Shown piece by piece: positions 21,028-31,847 of a DNA stretch of 64,000 nt. Position numbers and translations under genes: made by a program. Source of the DNA: Diphasiastrum complanatum (lineage: Eukaryota; Streptophyta; Lycopodiopsida; Lycopodiales; Lycopodiaceae); assembly GCA_029204225.1 (NCBI GenBank), contig CM055113.1, positions 1,901,973 through 1,965,972 on the forward strand, given 5' to 3'. The notes beneath the pieces are model-generated. The model did not search any database. It was given only the letters and a program-made list of their open reading frames with translations, and had not been told where the DNA came from. The stretch's first letter is position 1. Each line of letters opens with the position of its first letter.

Positions 21028-22866
21028 GAGAGTCCGAGTCCACCATCTCTCGTAATTATTACAGAACCAGGGCAGGACAGAAGCAAAGCTGCGGATGAAG
21101 ACACCACCGAATCAGAAGAAGACCCTAATGCATTTCAGAATCAAGGGTTGGGTGATCTTTCTGAGGGGGCCAGACAAATCATACAAGAAGTTCGAAGGTA
21201 TGATATGAATATCCAACGAGGAATGATGCAATTATTCAAAACATCAGATGAGATGAAAGAGAAAATCGACGAGTCGAAGACTCGAATCGAAACGCTCGAA
21301 GCAGACAACGCGAAGTTGCTTGAGCGAAATCAATCAGTGGGTCGACAAGTTCAACAGTTGACCCACGAAAATGATTCTTTGAAAGCGACAAACAAGGCGA
21401 TTGATGCCAAATTTGCAGAAATGCAGAAATTCTTTCATGCTTTGCAGATGGAGCATGAGAAGGTCAAATCTGCTAATGAAAAGTTGCAGATATCACTTCA
21501 AGAATCTGTCCTAAAGAAAATAAAGGCAGAAACTGCCTTACAACTATGCAGCACTTCGGGCACTGCACAAATTGATCCTATGAAGCTGAATACACTTCAG
21601 GATCAGATGCTCGAAAATTTTCGCATCGATTTTCTGCAACCCCTCGAAGACGACAAAGCTCTACTCGAAGAGGAGTTAGCAGAGCTGAAGGAGTTGTCGG
21701 CAATCGGAGGTTGTACCGGGCCAGATGCACATACCGAATATACAAAGGCTTTGGACACAATCGAACAACTGTCAACCGAACTTAAATCTGTAACAGCTTG
21801 TTCGGGAGTTGCTGATCATTTGGAGTATGCACAGGCATTAGTGCAAATATCAGACCTGCAAAAAGAAGTAACAACTTTCAAGCAGCAGCTCGATGATCAG
21901 AAATTCGCGATTACACTTCATTCGCATGAAACGACAGAAGTACAACCGAAGGCAAAGCGCACAAAAAGAAATCAGTCGAAGGTATGTGCTGAACGTTTCA
22001 AAGTTTTTTCAAAGAAATTTTGGAAATGGACGCCTCATCACCTTAACGTCGAATTGCAATGGCATGTCGATTATTTGATGCTACCAGGCACAGTAGGCAT
22101 TGCCTTCGACGATTGGAAAATTGAGTGGGAAAAGGACGAATTTCTCTGGTTATGGGACCAGTTAGACATAGAGCAGAAAGGATGCTTATGCTGGGCAATC
22201 CTACAGGGCAAGTTTAAAGTCTGTCCATTCGGGTCAGTCGAATTGTATATAGGATCAACCTGTATGTATGCTTTAGAATATATTCGAATCAAAGAACTAC
22301 AATTTTTGGAGGTCGACGATCGAAAACGACAATTTTGGAGACGACACTGTCAATTCGAACTGTACAAACCAACGGAGCGTGCGGACATAGCAGCATTCGA
22401 CAATGCGGGTTTGCTGATCAATATAAATATGGCGTATCCTGAACTATATGAGATCTACATTGACTGGGAGCGCAATTTTGCTGAATATTTTGCAGAAATC
22501 AAACACAGTCTGCAGGATCGAACGAAGTCCCGTGCTTATAAATTATTTTGTACATATTCTTATCGACAGTTCGGCACATTTGCAGCAAAGACCTTATTTT
22601 TTGTACAAAATTTGTATATTAAGTGTAATTATTTACAGCATTCAGCACGATTCTTTCGAGAGATCAGATTAAGGAACGATTCGGAGGAAGATGTCAAATT
22701 AGTTCAAGAATTATTTGATGGCACTCTTCTTCCGATACATTTAGAAGAATTCGGAAATCTTGCTATTGGCAGATACTCTCGTTCTCGAGAAAAACTATTG
22801 TTACTCGAATGTCAAAGGGATTTAGACCTCGCTCAGCAATTATATGACGAGATGTATCAAGACTAA
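21028..22866 (+). CDS. Gypsy-2 extra ORF, C-terminal part: coiled coil plus unknown domain
   Basis: The same frame as the N-terminal part continues without interruption to TAA at 22864-22866 (612 codons). Roughly residues 30-280 of the segment form long heptad-rich coiled coils, for example IDESKTRIETLEADNAKLL and VGRQVQQLTHENDSLKA. A basic patch KAKRTKRNQSK follows. The last 300 residues are a Trp/Tyr-rich globular region (FSKKFWKWTPHHL, FDDWKIEWEKDEFLWLWDQL, CQRDLDLAQQLYDEMYQD). No transmembrane segment is evident, so this does not look like an envelope protein. It is better preserved than the rest of the element. Confidence 0.65.
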   Translation, partial: ESPSPPSLVIITEPGQDRSKAADEDTTESEEDPNAFQNQGLGDLSEGARQIIQEVRRYDMNIQRGMMQLFKTSDEMKEKIDESKTRIETLEADNAKLLERNQSVGRQVQQLTHENDSLKATNKAIDAKFAEMQKFFHALQMEHEKVKSANEKLQISLQESVLKKIKAETALQLCSTSGTAQIDPMKLNTLQDQMLENFRIDFLQPLEDDKALLEEELAELKELSAIGGCTGPDAHTEYTKALDTIEQLSTELKSVTACSGVADHLEYAQALVQISDLQKEVTTFKQQLDDQKFAITLHSHETTEVQPKAKRTKRNQSKVCAERFKVFSKKFWKWTPHHLNVELQWHVDYLMLPGTVGIAFDDWKIEWEKDEFLWLWDQLDIEQKGCLCWAILQGKFKVCPFGSVELYIGSTCMYALEYIRIKELQFLEVDDRKRQFWRRHCQFELYKPTERADIAAFDNAGLLININMAYPELYEIYIDWERNFAEYFAEIKHSLQDRTKSRAYKLFCTYSYRQFGTFAAKTLFFVQNLYIKCNYLQHSARFFREIRLRNDSEEDVKLVQELFDGTLLPIHLEEFGNLAIGRYSRSREKLLLLECQRDLDLAQQLYDEMYQD

Positions 22867-23101
22867 AGAGTTCTTTTCCAAATCCTTTACCTATGTGATG
22901 CTGTATCTGATGTTTTCAAATACTTGAAGGCAATAACCATCAATTCGAATAAAGTACCTACTGAAGAAATATCTTTTAAAGACGAATTGATCAACGAACC
23001 GAATATATTCTTTTCTAACCAACGAACCGAATATATTCTTTTCTAATCAACGACCAAATCTCAAAAAGAATACTGTTTGTTCACGAGGACGTTTCACATT
23101 T
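22867..23101 (+). other. Gypsy-2 3' untranslated stretch
   Basis: It contains a 30-bp tandem duplication around ACGAACCGAATATATTC (22995-23050). It ends with TTCACGAGGACGTTTCACAT, which is also found in reverse complement in Gypsy-4 (48150-48175). Confidence 0.8.
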
Positions 23102-23114
23102 GAGGAGGGGGATA
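23102..23114 (+). promoter_or_regulatory. Gypsy-2 polypurine tract
   Basis: GAGGAGGGGGATA lies directly before the LTR start TGTGAA. It would prime plus-strand DNA synthesis. The related Gypsy-4 has GAGGAGACGGATA at the same place. Confidence 0.85.
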
Positions 23115-24333
23115 TGTGAAGATGTGTATTTATTAAACAACGAATATACATCCGAATGAAGCAATATATATTCACATAAGAAGACAAGAGCTGGATATAT
23201 ATATAATGAAGGGACCTGCCTATATTTTTCGCGACATACTAAATATCACATATAAAGGACAAGTCCTCAGCAATGAAGCGACATCTACAACAACCCTTAA
23301 ATAAAGACACTTACATGAAACGACTCGATTCGAATCGACAATTCTAACTATAGTAATCTAAACTCAGGGTTAGATACATCTTTGCGGTATAATCTACATA
23401 CGTGTCAGATATATATTGGTTAATCTTATTCAGTAAAGCGACACGCCTCTAATTTATAAAGACGTGATTGTTCGCTCTGAAGATGATAAAGAGAAGACAC
23501 GATTCAGTCTTACTCACCAGGAGATATAGTTTATGTATTCGCTGAGAGATAAAAGTTTATGTACTTGTGAGAGATCTTCTGAAGTACTCTAACAATCTTT
23601 CTTATATAAACCTATCTCTGGTCAGACAGTTGCATAAGTACATTACAGTCTATGCTGTGTATCCGTAAAAGTGTTCTAATGAACTGTCTTAAAACTAACT
23701 TATTCGTTCATTCGAATATTTGTTCGACACTCGAATACTTGTTCGATACCCGAATAACGTCTATCATCAGAAGTCTATCTCAGTCATCGATAGAAAAGTA
23801 TGTATACAACTGAATTGATAGTCCCTGTCTGAAGAATTGAGATAAGATATCTGTATTCTGAATATCTCCGAACATATGTTTCTAACATATTCGAAGATTA
23901 TACAAGAGATTTAACTCTGAGGAGAACACTAGTTGTTGAGGACTACTGTTTAACTTTTGTTAATCCAAGAATAAGATTAACTTATGATCACTGATGAACG
24001 AATACATCGAAATCAATCCGAATTCTTGCCGACACCTTAATCAGATAGAGTGGAGTACATTCGTACTACTCTGATAACAATTCTCTTGTAGAACGCCAAT
24101 TCTTCGATTCGAAAGAGAAGACTGATATTCCAATTTTAAACATTCATTTATCCATTAAGTAATACTGGTTACTTAACCCAAATGTCTGTTTGACAACCAG
24201 ACTAATTCTCCATTTTATATCATACGAATAAGTCAGAACAATATCAACATTATACCATAAAGAAGCTATCCTCTTGGGGATTCGACACTAAATACTACAA
24301 AACTATACCAAATACAATTGGTATACCATGACA
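23115..24333 (+). repeat. Gypsy-2 3' LTR, about 1.2 kb
   Basis: It starts TGTGAAGATG after the polypurine tract and ends GGTATACCATGACA. It is homologous to the Gypsy-4 LTR (50591-51769): both share CTCTGGTCAGACAGT, AAACTAACTTA and TTGTTGAGGAC blocks in the same order. At 24334 the sequence switches abruptly to Copia RT. Confidence 0.85.
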
Positions 24334-26007
24334 TTCATCAAGTCAAAAGCCAAGGAGAACATCAAGAGAAAGACAAGTACCTTCAAGGCTCACATATGAT
24401 CAAAAGGGTAAGCAGGTAGTTTCTAGAAATTATGTTTCTTTCCTAACCTCTTTGGATGAGCCTACAAATGTAGATCAAGCAAGGACAGAAGAGGAGTGGA
24501 TCCAAGCAATGGATCTCGAGTATCAAGCTCTTATGAAGAATGGAACATAGAGATTGGTGGAGTTGCTTAAGGACAAGAAAGCTATTGGATGCAAATGGAT
24601 CTTCAAGGTGAAGACAAACCAAGATGGATCTATCAACAAGTACAAGGCAAGGTGAGTGGCAAAAGGATATGCTCAACAACAAGGAATTGACTATGATGAG
24701 ACCTTTGCACCCGTGGCAAAGATGGTACGCATTCGAGTCATCATTTCACTTGCTACACTGTATAGATGGGATCTATGGCATATGGACATTTCAAATGCAT
24801 TCTTGAATGGTGATCTTGAGGAGGAAGTGTACATGGAGCAACCCAAGAGCTACATTTAATCAACAAAGCCAAATCATTTGTGTCTTCTACAAAAGAGTTT
24901 GTATGGCCTTAGGCAAGCACCAAGGAGTTGGTATGCTAATATTAAGACTTTTTTACTCTCTCAAGGCTTTGTTATGAGGGAGTATGATCATTCACTTTAT
25001 TATAGGTTTGCTGGAAATGATGTTACCATCTTGCTAATCTATGTGGATGATATCATCTTGAGTGGTGGAGACAATCAAGATGTGGAGGATATTAAGATTA
25101 CTCTTAAGAAGGAGTTTGACGTGGATGATCTTGGTAATTTGCATTACATTTTAGGAATAGAAGTCATTAGATCTTCTCAATCTACTTTCATTTGTCAAGA
25201 GAAGTATGCTAATTCTATTCTAGAAAGATTCCATATGGTAGATGCAAAAGCTATTGATACACCTATGGAGTCTCATGTAAAGCTAACTATAAGAGGTAAT
25301 GAAAGATCCTTCGAGGACAATAGGAAGCTAGTTGGTTCACTCATCTATCTAACCATTACTAGACCTGATCTAACTATTGTGTTGGAAGATTGAGTCAATT
25401 CAAGCAAGATCCTAGTGAGGAGCATTGGAAGCTAGGAAAGCGAGTCTTGAGGTACATCATTGGAACTCGAGATTTTGGCATATTGTATGAGGGATCATCA
25501 CCTAATCTTTTTGGATTTTTAGATTCGGACTATGATGGGGATGTAATGGATAGGAGATCCATTAGTGCTTATTGTATTTTCATAGGTGATGGAGCTATAT
25601 CATGGATGTCAAAGAAACAAGCCACTATCTCATTGTCATCTAGTGAGGCCAAGTACAAAGCTCTTACACATTGCACAAAGGAGATGGTATGGATCAAGAG
25701 GATGATCAAGGATCTTCACTTGCTGGATTTTTCAGAGAGCCCAATCATCTTTTGTGACAATCAATCAGCCCAAATAATGGCATCCAATCCTATCTTTCAT
25801 GCTAGGAGCAAGCATATTGAGATACAATATCATTTTGTGAGGGAGCGAGTCATTACAAAGGAGGTGAAGCTTCAACATGTGTCTTCAAGGGAATGTGTAG
25901 CTGATATCTTCACCAAAGCATTGGGAAAAGACTTGCTCATGAAGCATAGGACTTCACTTGGATTATTATCAAAGTCTATGCTAAAACTAGTTGAAGAGGG
26001 AGTGTGA
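24334..26007 (+). pseudogene. Copia-4 reverse transcriptase and RNase H
   Basis: From 24334 the frames show [53 protein letters not shown], the catalytic LIYVDDIILSGG near 25040, then RNase H with DSDYDGDVMDRRSISAY, SLSSSEAKYKAL, HARSKHIEIQYHFV and ADIFTKALGK. Breaks include an in-frame TAG at about 24550, a TGA at 24654, a TAA at about 24858 and a frame change near 25390. The stop at 26005-26007 overlaps the LTR start. Confidence 0.92.
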
Positions 26008-26570
26008 AAGATTCAACTAGTTTCATCACATTTTGCAATATTTTCATATTTGGCATATTGAGGCCAAAAGTTGTTTTAGACTTAGAGGTTGACTTTTCAA
26101 AGTTCATTAGTCTAAATTTCATTTGAATAAACACGTTTTGAAAGTGTGGGAAAGTTAGAATGTGAGTTTGAGTAGATTCAATTTGAATAGTTGGGTACAT
26201 TGAATCTAGACCCAAAATTAGTAGGGTTAGCATTTGAGTGGGAAAGCCAAGTGGTCAAATAGGGTTTGGACCTGCTATAAAAGGATGTAACTCGTGTAGA
26301 GAGTGATCTTCTCTCTTCTCTATCTCATTTCATGCTTAGTCATCGAAGATGGCTAGGTATTTGATGTTCTTCAAATAATTTGACATTCGAATGTAGATAA
26401 GAACAAGAATGGATACCCTTTAGTCCGAAGATGAAGATTAGCCAGAGGGTCAATTTAGTCGTCCTTCAAATAGTTCGTTTGTTTTCGATTCTATGTATAA
26501 AGTTCTAGGTGTCAAACTGCTTTGTAGAAACCCGTGTATTTTACTAGCCATTATTCTGGACACATAATGA
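26003..26570 (+). repeat. Copia-4 3' LTR (right edge uncertain)
   Basis: TTGAAGAGGGAG (polypurine-like) precedes TGTGAAAGATTC at 26003, a typical Copia LTR start. A TATA box (TATAAAAGG, 26276-26284) lies in the expected position. No second copy is present, so the right edge near 26540-26570 is an estimate. Confidence 0.65.
26276..26284 (+). promoter_or_regulatory. TATA box in the Copia-4 LTR
   Basis: TATAAAAGG lies in the middle of the LTR, where the U3/R border is expected. Confidence 0.6.
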
Positions 26571-26779
26571 GAGTAGTTTTGCAGATACTGTAGTCCGTGT
26601 CAAGAAACACGACTAAATATGAAAATTACCAAAACAGAAAACTATATTCTTGCAGACATTAGATGAGAAGACATAAAATCTAGAGAGGTTGCATCTGATC
26701 CTAGATCAATGATTAATTCAATCGAAAAATGTGTAGGAAGAATCTTGAATAAATTGTATCACCAAGGAGGAAACTATGA

Positions 26780-27518
26780 GCTTAATTTCCAACAGTCTCT
26801 TCTTCTTCAGATGATGGCTCTTCTTCAATATCAATGGGCTTTTTATTTTTTTGGGAGAAAACGTTTCTTCTTGGTCGTGTCCATTGGAATTTTTACATTT
26901 CCAGTTTCCACGACAACATTCAGCTTGCTAGGATTAAAACTCCTTTTCCTTCTCCTCATGCAACCTTCTCTTTCTTGGTTGGCTCAACCTCTGGTGCCTT
27001 CGGCTTTTGACGGGTATCCTCCTTTTCAAGGACAAACTCCTTGCGTCTAAAAGAAAATGAACAAGTAATCATATTTGTTGATTGTTCCAACTTTTTTGAT
27101 AATAATAGCAGGTAGCAAAGATCGCTTTGTTGAAGCTTTTCATTGACGACCATAAGCCTCTTTGGAGACTTCTCATTGTTCACATCCTCGGCAGTTATGA
27201 TGACAATGTCAAGGTCATCCTCCCATTCATAGTCAATCCATGTTACAATTCAAGCGCGATATCTAGTTTCTTGCAAATAATTTTTTTTAAGGCCACTCCC
27301 TTGCGAATATCTAAGTGCCCATTGGTAAGAAACGCACTTGGATTTAGAGGAGCATCTGTAGTTTTTGCGGATGGTTCATTAGGAGTAGTAGTCTCACCCT
27401 TTTTCGACATTTTAGAGTATTTAAGAATCAATTTAGGCTTTGGCTTTGTCATTTGCATCATGTTGGTTTCTATCTTTGGAAAACCTAAAAAAAACAAAAA
27501 AATCAATAAGAATTTCAT
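26780..27518 (-). pseudogene. Unrecognised minus-strand coding remnant
   Basis: On the minus strand, from about 27410: KKGETTTPNEPSAKTTDAPL, then after a frame change DYEWEDDLDIVIITAEDV, PKRLMVVNEKLQQSDL and LLLLSKKLEQSTN. A splice-acceptor-like CATTTTCTTTTAG precedes RRKEFVLEKEDTRQKPKAP and an acidic SSEEEET run. The composition is charged and low-complexity. It could be a decayed gene with an intron or a gag-like protein; I do not recognise it. Confidence 0.35.
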
Positions 27519-28603
27519 TAAAGATGAATGTTATAAAGGTCTTTAGTTACTTGGTTGATTGTAGAATTTAGAACTCATAATCCGATTAAGAATTGGTTTG
27601 GAATAATATTTTTGGAATCCAGTGATTTTCCTTGTGGAAAAAATTTCAGAATGATTCTTATATTTCTGAGTTGTATATTCTGCATAAACACCAGTATTTT
27701 TCTAATGATTATGGTTTTGGAATCCTGTAAATTATGATTGACGAATCATAAGATTCTAAATGTTTATGATTGACGGATCATAAATTGATACTTAGAGGTC
27801 ATTAGAAGCTTATAAGAAAATGTGAGAATTCTTAAGATAATGAGTAATTCTTGATCAATTGGTTAAGTCAAGGACTTAGATCTGTTGGTTGAACTCTAAA
27901 TTTCTTTACTCCTGCACATACTTGAGATTGTGTGATCTCATAGGCATTTTCAATGAGTAATTGCTTACTTATGAAGAATTTGCTTATCTTACAGGTTGTA
28001 GTCTATAAGTGCTTGTGTGCAAAGTTCAGTCTATATCTCCAGATTTATAGGAGACAAATAAATCTATTAAGATACAAACAGTTGCTGATTTCTTGCATAT
28101 GATGCTAGAAATGGGGATGTTAACTCATTAGAGTAACTGCAATGCTCTAGATGGAGGTATAATTGTTTGAGACTTGATGGATGTCCTAAAAATTTTAGAT
28201 GACTGAATTGTGGTATTTAGAATATTTGTATATTCTAAGAATATTTTTACCAAGAAGGCTTATTTTTTGCAAGAAATTGAAATGGAATTTCTTCAGCTTT
28301 TGCATGTGATTTCTTAAATAAAGTAAGATCACCCCGTGTTTCATGTAATTGGGATTTCATGAAGCTGATGAAATTTTATTTTGGAGTAGATCAACCCATT
28401 TGGAAGATTTATAACTTAGTGTATCTTTTGGAATTTGAGTTAGTATTCATGATTAGAGGCAAGCAATTGAAGAATTGTTTCATCTCTTAGTACTTATTCA
28501 GATGGAAAGATCGGACTAAGAATAATGATTTAGGGGTAAGACTTGAAAGCTTAAGAGATAGTTTCATGTTTTCTCTTTTTCGTTCTAAGGACAAGACATG
28601 TTT
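27519..28603. other. Unassigned AT-rich sequence
   Basis: No convincing protein. TATGATTGACGAATCATAA occurs twice within 40 bases near 27735-27785. The right end leads into a purine-rich run at 28604. Confidence 0.4.
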
Positions 28604-28944
28604 AAGGGAGGAAGAATGTTATGGCCATATTTAGCAAAGGTAGAGCAGCCCTCCAGTGTTCGAGATTATTAGTCACGCCTAGATTTTATTCCACTTCGAG
28701 GCTTGTTGGTGACTGATGACCTTCAGAGGACCCAGACACTCTAATTGAGACATATGGAGTAGTGTATATGTGTGAATGATATAGACAGGAGGTATGCATG
28801 AAGAGCTGTGATCTATTTATAGTTGACTTGCATGGAGATTGCATGTGGTCATGCACATGATCTTACTTTCTATATATTCAGGTAGTGATTATCCCGTCAA
28901 CGACTTTGGTCTAGGTTACCAGCTGAGCTCTTCTCCTCTTGCTA
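28604..28944 (+). other. Possible 3' end of a retroelement: polypurine run and LTR start
   Basis: AAGGGAGGAAGAA (28604-28616) is followed by TGTTATGGCC, the pattern expected at a polypurine tract/LTR border. No paired LTR or pol was found nearby, so this rests on one junction. Confidence 0.35.
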
Positions 28945-29061
28945 TCACATGGCATGGCTTGGGGGCTAGATCCAGGAGGGTCCTCCAAGAGGGGTCCAAG
29001 AGGGGTCACATGGCATGGCTTGGGGGCTAGATCCAGGAGGGTACTCCAAGAGGGGTCTAGG
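28945..29061. repeat. 61-bp tandem duplication
   Basis: TCACATGGCATGGCTTGGGG starts at 28945 and again at 29006, each copy continuing through CTAGATCCAGGAGGGT and CTCCAAGAGGGG. GC-rich relative to its surroundings. Confidence 0.92.
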
Positions 29062-29379
29062 TTTAGTTGGGTGGCTTTGCTCCACAGTCTCTCTTGTGTT
29101 TTCATATCCTCATCTTAGGGATTTTCCCTAGTGGTCTTTACAAATAGCCATGCTTTTCCATGTGGCAAAACTATTAGCATAAAAGACCACAATCTCGAAA
29201 TTTGCATAATTTGAAAACTAGATAGGACAAAGCTGCCATTGGTAGATTGTACCATGGCTTGTGATGTGTCTTCCTCTCAAGCATGAGTTTGGTCTCCAGC
29301 CAATTTTTATCTTCAAGAGCAATATTGGCCAAAAGAGTTTCCTTGTACAACTAAACAAATTTTTGCATCATGCCATTTC

Positions 29380-29461
29380 ATGTGAAAGAGTCTACTCCAC
29401 ATGCACTCTTGTCAATCTACATGTGAAAGAGTCTACTCCACATGCACTCTTGTCAATCTAC
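29380..29461. repeat. 41-bp perfect tandem duplication
   Basis: ATGTGAAAGAGTCTACTCC and the following bases up to GTCAATCTAC are repeated twice without a visible difference. Confidence 0.95.
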
Positions 29462-29559
29462 AACATATTCAAATGTCAAATATTTGGGTGTCAAAATAGC
29501 CTAAAAGACCTAAAAGATGACTATATTTTTCTCGCCTGTTGATTGCATTCAAAGCTAAT

Positions 29560-30029
29560 AATAGTTCTCTCTCCTAGGATTTTGTGACCTCCAAAAAAGT
29601 ACATTCCACTCGAACATGCATTGAGTGTACATGAGAAATCTGTGGAATGGAAGCACACAAAATTGTTACAAGACATGAAATTTTTGAAAACGTGATTGGA
29701 TTTGATACACTTGCTTGGACACCCATTTTAAGTACCTTCTTTTATGCGAGATATCCATGATTTGCAATGATGGTTTTCATCCCAGACTATGAACTTCTTG
29801 TTGGATAGATGTTTCCACTTAGGAAGAATTAGCAACTATTTTTCGAACTCATGATTCACTTTACACCAAATAGGACCCCAAGCAACATCATCAACGTGGG
29901 TAACCTCGTGCTCTAACTCCCAATATCTGGGTACTGAGACCATGAACTTGCCTTGCTCAAGCAAATATCCCAAGGTTCTTAGCCTGTAGCCCATGTCGAA
30001 AACATATTCATTTACCATGCGTATGGCTT
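29560..30029 (-). other. Unrecognised minus-strand coding-like remnant
   Basis: The minus strand reads YRLRTLGYLLEQGKFMVSVP, VTHVDDVAWGPIWCKVNHEF, a stop, then LPKWKHLSNKKFIVWDENH. The residue make-up (Trp, His, Cys rich, few stops) suggests a real protein remnant. I do not recognise it. It ends where Gypsy-3 begins. Confidence 0.35.
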
Positions 30030-30349
30030 CATTCACAAGAAGGCGACATAGAAGTGGATGCAGGAGCTACCGTGAATATCATCAGTCTAGAACTAACCAA
30101 TAGGTTAGGATTCACCATAGCACCCTTAAATACTACAATATCGAAACTGACAAACAATTCAGTTACTAAGCCAGAAGGAATATTACATGACATACCCTTG
30201 ACAGTAGGAGGAAGGACCATCAAAGTTGATTTACATGTGATACATATGTATGAGAATATAAGAGGATATTTCCTTTTATTAAGAAGACTCTAGTTACGCT
30301 TGAGTGATTGTACTATTGATATACCAGCAAGAGTATTAATTTTTGGGAG
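30030..30349 (+). pseudogene. Gypsy-3 protease, left of the insertion
   Basis: DIEVDAGATVNIISLELTNR shows the retropepsin active site, with D-A-G in place of D-S/T-G. LTVGGRTIKVDLHVIHM follows, as in Gypsy proteases. A stop occurs near 30291. Sequence left of 30030 is unrelated, so the element is truncated there. Confidence 0.78.
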
Positions 30350-30354
30350 GGGAA

Positions 30355-31090
30355 TGTGAAGAATTGAAAAAGATTATCTATGTTAGATATAGGGGTCTTA
30401 TGTTTTTTACATCAAGCATCTAGGTGTAGGATGTTGGTAGGAATAAATTTGGCATAGATGGCAAATTATGCATTTCCACTTGTAATGCCACTATTGAGCC
30501 AAAATAGAGTAAGAGGCTAAACACTTGCCAATTAGAGTGTAGACAAGTGTAAAGTTTTGTTTGATGAATTCCAAGAGGTCCAATAGGATTTAGAGGTGGA
30601 ACCTTGTGAGGTCCAATAGGAAATTGAGGTGTGCTTGAATATAGTCCAATAGAATTAAGAGGTGCATGGATCAATGATCCAATAGGATCAAGAGGTGACA
30701 AAATATGGTCCAATCATAGTTAAGCATAGTGGTAGCTCGTGGACCTACTAGTATCATTGTACTCCTCATTTTGAAGCTAATTGATTTGGTGATTTCATGG
30801 ATTTTGTGAGTTATTGGATTTCTAGCTTTCTCTCTCTACCCGAGAGCTCATGATGTATTTTCTCTCTCTACCTGAGGAGAGCAGCTTGTTTTTACTTAGA
30901 TTATTTTTTGAATACTTCCCACACGTGTGAGTGAGAGTTGGAAGTGATTGAATGCATGTAGTAGTGTGTTTTTGCCATAGGATTCAAGATTGATCTTGAA
31001 TCTCAATCTAGTCTTGATCTTGGTGCATCTACACACCTTAGGAGATCACAAGTACATGTAGTGGATAGTCCACACGTGTGAAATTCAACA
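30355..31090 (+). repeat. Copia-5 5' LTR (736 bp)
   Basis: Starts TGTGAAGAATTG and ends GTGTGAAATTCAACA, directly before the primer site. CACACGTGTG occurs twice (a G-box-like ACGTG palindrome). It contains the CCAAT array annotated separately. Confidence 0.97.
30580..30715 (+). promoter_or_regulatory. Array of five CCAAT boxes with about 33-bp period (5' LTR)
   Basis: CCAAT occurs at 30580, 30613, 30646, 30679 and 30710: spacings 33, 33, 33 and 31. Each sits in a degenerate unit of the form (G/A)TCCAATAG(G/A) plus a GAGGTG-like element. CCAAT is the NF-Y core site. The same array is present in the 3' LTR (36077-36212). Promoter or enhancer function is inferred from U3 position and regular spacing. 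Confidence 0.6.
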
Positions 31091-31105
31091 TGGTATCAGA
31101 GCTTA
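31091..31105 (+). promoter_or_regulatory. Copia-5 primer binding site
   Basis: TGGTATCAGAGCTTA directly follows the LTR. It is complementary to the 3' end of initiator methionine tRNA. Confidence 0.95.
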
Positions 31106-31847
31106 CCTAAGGTTACCATGCATTTTGATCCATCTAAGTGAAATTTTTTTCATCAATCTTGAGCTAGAAGTTGTCAAGGCCCATTTTCCTAGCTATCTTG
31201 TTCAATCTTGGATCAAAAGAGATCAAAAGGACATTGATTGGGTCTGACCTGGTACTGTACGGAATCAGGTGCTCAGACACGTGTGAGGAACATCCAATTT
31301 CAGTTTGGAAGTTCTCTCTCATGTTTGATCCATTTATCTTGCTTGATAGCTTGTTTTGAAGCTATTTTTGTCTAGTTTCTGCTGCAATCAGTTTCATTCC
31401 ATTTGGTTGAGCCAATCAAAAGTTATAAGCTTTTGAAGAGGGTTAGGTAGGGCACCTAGACCTGGGTGGACACATTTGGTTTGGTCAAGAGATTGCTTGG
31501 TTGATCCAAAATCACAGTTGTATGCTTGCCAATCTCATCTGTATGTGGTCTAGGCACTGTTTTGAGATCTTAGCCATTTTGTTTCATGCATTATCATTGT
31601 ATTTGAGTCAAATTTGGTTTCTTAGTGTATTTCACACGTGCTAAGAGTGTTAGATCCTAACTTTGCCTATACTCCATCATTTGATGTGAAGTAGATCTTG
31701 TTTTAGAGAGATTTGAGTAGCTAGTGAGAATCAATTCACAAATTGTTGCAAGATCTTTCATAGGAGGAGATAGTACTCAATTATTGGATCCTATTGAAAG
31801 TGTGTAACAACATTTATTGTTCATCATTTGAGTTTTCTTCACTTCAA
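31106..31847 (+). other. Copia-5 untranslated leader
   Basis: About 740 bases between primer site and the gag ATG, with only short frames. This length is similar to that in Copia-3. Confidence 0.85.

Larger units (their letters stand above)
19381..24333 (+). mobile_element. Gypsy-2: 3' half of a Ty3-gypsy with an extra ORF and 3' LTR
   Basis: The order is integrase C-terminus, spacer, a large extra ORF with one stop, a 3' untranslated stretch, a polypurine tract and a 3' LTR. Everything 5' of the integrase end (LTR, gag, protease, RT, most of integrase) is missing. An extra sense ORF between integrase and the 3' LTR is known in the Tat/Athila branch of Gypsy. The primer site of its relative Gypsy-4 fits that branch too. 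Confidence 0.85.

Noticed and set aside
30420-30713. 97-codon minus-strand frame in the Copia-5 LTR, repeated at 35917-36210
   Set aside because: It is the antisense reading of the regular CCAAT array. Duplication follows from its lying in both LTRs, and the periodic protein is a by-product of the 33-bp DNA repeat.
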